A DNA stretch of 64,000 bases from Acerihabitans sp047324305. Its GTDB lineage: Bacteria > Pseudomonadota > Gammaproteobacteria > Enterobacterales > Enterobacteriaceae. This document shows, one piece after another, positions 61,555 through 64,000 of this stretch (position 1 is its first letter; each line of letters begins with the position of its first letter). Where the stretch lies: NCBI RefSeq assembly GCF_047324305.1, contig NZ_CP178740.1:4526001-4590000 (forward strand), read 5' to 3'. Below the pieces are notes generated by a model. The model was not told the DNA's origin. It ran no database searches and saw nothing but the letters and a program-made list of their open reading frames with translations. Made by a program: the position numbers and the translations under genes.

Positions 61555-62367
61555 TTAAATATAAGACGGACGATCGTTATGCGGCACCGCGCCGAGCGTG
61601 CCGAGCAGGGTCTTGCCGATTTCACGGGCGGAGGTCACCGCCTGGCGCACCGCGCCGGAATCGCCGGAGACCACCAGGATCACTTCGTTGCTGAAGCTGG
61701 TGCCGTTGGACGGGGAGCTGTAGGAAACCACATCGACGTTGGCGGATTTCACCGCCGTATCAGCCATCACTACGCCGATGGCGGCGGGGGCGCCGACTAT
61801 CACGCCGCAGGCTTTGCCGATCGGCGCGCCGAAGGCTTTTTCCAGCGCGTAGCTGGCGCGGGCGCTATACTGCAGTTCGATATGGCCCGCCTCATTGCTG
61901 TAGACGTCGCCGAACGTCCGGTCCAGTTCCTTGAGCGCCACTTCCACCGCGCGTTTCACATCGGACACGTCCTCGCCGCCGAAAATGATCAGCGAGCCGT
62001 GTCCCGCGCCGCCTTTAGTGTCGCGGGGTAATTCGATGCTGACCACTTCGGTATTGGTCGCCTTGACCGCCTCGTCCGCCGCCATAATGTGCGGACCCGC
62101 GCCGATGCGCGTGCCGAGAATACCGATCGAGCGGTAGCGTTTTTCCAGTTTCATCGCCGTCAGCACTGCGCTGTCGACATTGGCGATCACCAAACCGATG
62201 GTGTCGCCCATGGCCGTGCCGACGAATTCCGTCAGGTTACAGGTGTTTTCCGACATATCCGGACCTCGTTCCAATGGGGAGAGAGAAGGGGGCGCCGCGG
62301 GGGCGTCGTCACCGATTTTCGCCATCACCTGGGCCAGGATCGCCTCGATGACCTTATCGGTGTTCAT
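61555..62367 (-). CDS. pduB: PduB, tandem-BMC trimeric shell protein
   Basis: 270 residues, the Salmonella length. Two BMC domains follow a 37-residue N-terminal extension (MNTDKVIEAILAQVMAKIG..) that in Salmonella attaches the enzyme core to the shell. A second in-frame start at Met38 (62256) with its own RBS should give the shorter PduB'. The start overlaps the pduA stop as ATGA. Confidence 0.96.
   Translation of the reverse strand: MNTDKVIEAILAQVMAKIGDDAPAAPPSLSPLERGPDMSENTCNLTEFVGTAMGDTIGLVIANVDSAVLTAMKLEKRYRSIGILGTRIGAGPHIMAADEAVKATNTEVVSIELPRDTKGGAGHGSLIIFGGEDVSDVKRAVEVALKELDRTFGDVYSNEAGHIELQYSARASYALEKAFGAPIGKACGVIVGAPAAIGVVMADTAVKSANVDVVSYSSPSNGTSFSNEVILVVSGDSGAVRQAVTSAREIGKTLLGTLGAVPHNDRPSYI
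62254..62268 (-). promoter_or_regulatory. Internal RBS and start for PduB'
   Basis: On the minus strand GAGG stands eight bases before the ATG at 62256-62254 (codon 38 of pduB, MSENTCNLTEFVG). The same internal initiation makes PduB' in Salmonella, so both forms are expected here. Confidence 0.75.
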
Positions 62368-62648
62368 TCGCGGGTTCCTTTAGGCAAAAATTTCTCCACA
62401 TCCGCGTGGGGACGTGGGATGACATGGGTGGCGATCACTTCACCGACGTTGGCCGCCGCCATGGCGCCGGCATCGGTGGCGGCTTTCACCGCGCCGACGT
62501 CGCCGCGCACGATAACCGTCACCAGACCGGAACCGATTTTTTCATAACCGACCAATAACACATTGGCCGATTTCACCATGGTATCGGCCGCCTCAATCGC
62601 GGCGGTCAGACCTTTGGTTTCCACCATGCCCAGGGCTTCTTGTTGCAT
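62364..62648 (-). CDS. pduA: PduA, major hexameric shell protein
   Basis: 94 residues from ATG 62648, with GAGG upstream; it begins MQQEALGMVETKG exactly as in Salmonella. A frame six residues longer is not supported. The BMC domain carries KIGSGLVTVIVRGDVGAV, which includes the pore loop region (GSG) used for propanediol entry. First gene of the operon; promoter region upstream is shared with divergent pduF. Confidence 0.97.
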   Translation of the reverse strand: MQQEALGMVETKGLTAAIEAADTMVKSANVLLVGYEKIGSGLVTVIVRGDVGAVKAATDAGAMAAANVGEVIATHVIPRPHADVEKFLPKGTRE

Positions 62649-63274
62649 TTTTATTACCTCGACCAATCATTAAAATTCTGAGGATGTCCGAGGTAAAATA
62701 TACGCATAAGCGATAAAAAATAGTGGCTTGATTAGGGTGAAAATAGAAGAAATGATTGGCGGTGGCATAGCAAAAAATTGTCATTTCAGTTTGAAAATGC
62801 GGCGCCCTGGCTGGTTTTTATCGACTTGTGCAATAACACCAATTAATTTTTTACCTTCCATAATTCAATAATTGATCTTGAAATTCAGGCCAGGCTGTGA
62901 TTTTGCCGGCGACACGTTAACGGTAAAAAATAATGCCAGAGCAATAATGTAGTATGGCGAAAAAACGGCAATGCCTTGCGCGGCAAGGCTTGCAGCTCCT
63001 ATGACCCATAAAAATTATCGACTGTGGCGATTATTTTATATTTTAAAAAACGAAATTTTATGTCTTGTTTTTGTTACGTAAAAAGATAATTGCAGGCGAG
63101 ATCTCATTTGATTGATAAATAACTTTGCTAAACGCCATGGGGGCATATAGCGTATTGCCTTGAAGGCCTTATGTTCATTAAAACATTTTTTAAAAATAGA
63201 CAAAATGTCAGTCGGAAGCAATGCGATTTCACGCTAATAATTATTTCATTTCGACCTCATACAGGAAAATTACG
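62649..63274. promoter_or_regulatory. pduA-pduF divergent control region
   Basis: 626 bp, AT-rich, no gene seen. In Salmonella this region holds the PocR-dependent promoters of pduA and pduF with CRP and ArcA input. Here I see a perfect hairpin, GCCTTGC (62973-62979) with GCAAGGC (62983-62989), and a half CRP-like TGTGA at about 62896. A PocR site cannot be located by eye. The gene for PocR itself is not in the window; it would be expected beyond pduF. Confidence 0.7.
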
Positions 63275-64000
63275 ATGAGCGACACTCTACGAACGGTAAA
63301 AGGGCAATGTGTTGCCGAATTGCTCGGTACCGGGCTGTTTATGTTTTTCGGCACCAGCGTGCTGTGCGCGGCCAAGCTTGCCGGCGCCAGCTTCGGCCTG
63401 TGGGAGATTTGCGTGGTGTGGGGGCTGGGCATTGCGCTGGCGGTGTATCTGACCGCGGGTATTTCCGGCGCCCATCTGAATCCGGCGATAACCATTGCCC
63501 TGTGGCTGCTGGCTAATTTCGAGGGCAGGAAAGTGCTGCCCTATATCCTGGCCCAGGTGGCGGGGGCCTTCTTTGGCGCGGCGCTGACCTATCTGCTGTA
63601 CCATAATATGTTCGGCCTCTACGAGCAGGCCCACCAGATGGTGCGCGGCAGCCAGGAGAGCCTGTTCCTGGCCAGCATCTTTTCCACTTATCCGGCAAGC
63701 GCCATCAGCGTCGGGCTGGCCGCGCTGGTGGAAACCGTCATCACCTCCATCCTGATGGGGCTTATCATGGCGCTGACCGATGACGGCAACGGCGTGCCCA
63801 AAGGTCCGCTGGCGCCGTTGCTGATCGGTATCCTGGTGGCGGTGATCGGTGCGTCCACCGCGCCATTGACCGGTTTCGCCATGAATCCGGCGCGTGACTT
63901 CGGCCCCAAGCTGTTCACCTTTTTTGCCGGCTGGGGCGAGGTGGCGATGACCGGAGGCCGCGAGATTCCCTACTTTATCGTGCCCATCGCCGCCCCCATC
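63275..64000 (+). CDS. pduF: Propanediol diffusion facilitator PduF (truncated by window end)
   Basis: Aquaglyceroporin of the MIP family that lets 1,2-propanediol and glycerol cross the inner membrane. The first 242 codons are visible and open to the last base; Salmonella PduF has 264 residues, so about 20 are missing. Both NPA boxes are present (HLNPAIT and MNPARDFGPK), the second with the Asp typical of glycerol facilitators. ACAGGAAAAT precedes the ATG. Divergent from pduA, as in Salmonella. Confidence 0.96.
   Translation, partial: MSDTLRTVKGQCVAELLGTGLFMFFGTSVLCAAKLAGASFGLWEICVVWGLGIALAVYLTAGISGAHLNPAITIALWLLANFEGRKVLPYILAQVAGAFFGAALTYLLYHNMFGLYEQAHQMVRGSQESLFLASIFSTYPASAISVGLAALVETVITSILMGLIMALTDDGNGVPKGPLAPLLIGILVAVIGASTAPLTGFAMNPARDFGPKLFTFFAGWGEVAMTGGREIPYFIVPIAAPI

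Noticed and set aside
60649..62031. 460-codon frame antisense to pduC/pduB
   Set aside because: It is an antisense shadow that crosses two certain genes and has no RBS.

Overview
The window is chromosomal DNA of an enteric gammaproteobacterium (order Enterobacterales). The basis is gene content and order: tyrR, ycjG, mpaA, mppA, zntB, the sRNA fnrS, ttcA, nifJ, ldhA, ydbH-ynbE, azoR, hrpA, asr-ydgU-ydgD, rstAB, ydgH, pntAB, uspE, fnr, smrA and tam are all recognisable and mostly arranged as in E. coli or Yersinia/Serratia-type chromosomes. Several genes expected between these neighbours (tpx, hslJ, ydbL) are absent and bulky intergenic repeats are present, which is reminiscent of Sodalis-group genomes; that last point is a guess.

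Layout. (1) 1-38.8 kb is a conserved core dominated by envelope functions (mpaA and mppA for murein peptides, ydbH-ynbE for lipid transport, asr and rstAB for acid/envelope stress, ydgH) and by redox/anaerobic metabolism (fnr, fnrS, nifJ, ldhA, an LDH-like hydroxyacid dehydrogenase, pntAB, azoR). It also holds a CACHE-GGDEF diguanylate cyclase and two RNA-modification/helicase genes (ttcA, hrpA). Two related inverted-repeat elements sit in this part (about 1.5-3.0 kb and 33.7-34.3 kb), each between the 3' ends of convergent genes. Their arms carry a hairpin that is preserved by compensatory base changes. (2) 38.8-45.5 kb is a small accessory island: an unrecognised 1089-residue protein, a RES-Xre (MbcA/ParS-type) toxin-antitoxin pair, and two related fibronectin-III-like proteins, one ending in 13 copies of a 14-residue Pro/Tyr/His/Cys repeat. 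(3) 45.5-64.0 kb is a B12-dependent 1,2-propanediol utilisation (pdu) microcompartment locus on the minus strand, pduABCDEGHJKLMNOPQUVW, followed by cobA (SUMT), cobD and pduX. A divergent pduF runs off the right edge.

How it fits together. The pdu genes would build a protein shell (PduA, B, J, K, N, U) enclosing diol dehydratase (PduCDE), its reactivase (PduGH), adenosyltransferase (PduO), aldehyde dehydrogenase (PduP), phosphotransacylase (PduL) and alcohol dehydrogenase (PduQ), with PduW making ATP from propionyl-phosphate. pduS and pduT, which normally lie between pduQ and pduU, are missing. The cobA-cobD-pduX tail ties the operon to cobalamin synthesis. The oxygen sensor FNR and its sRNA FnrS are both encoded here. 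FNR-type sites are visible upstream of fnrS (about -42) and just upstream of fnr itself.

No tRNA, rRNA, CRISPR array, transposase or prophage gene was recognised. High GC makes long antisense open frames common; these were discarded.
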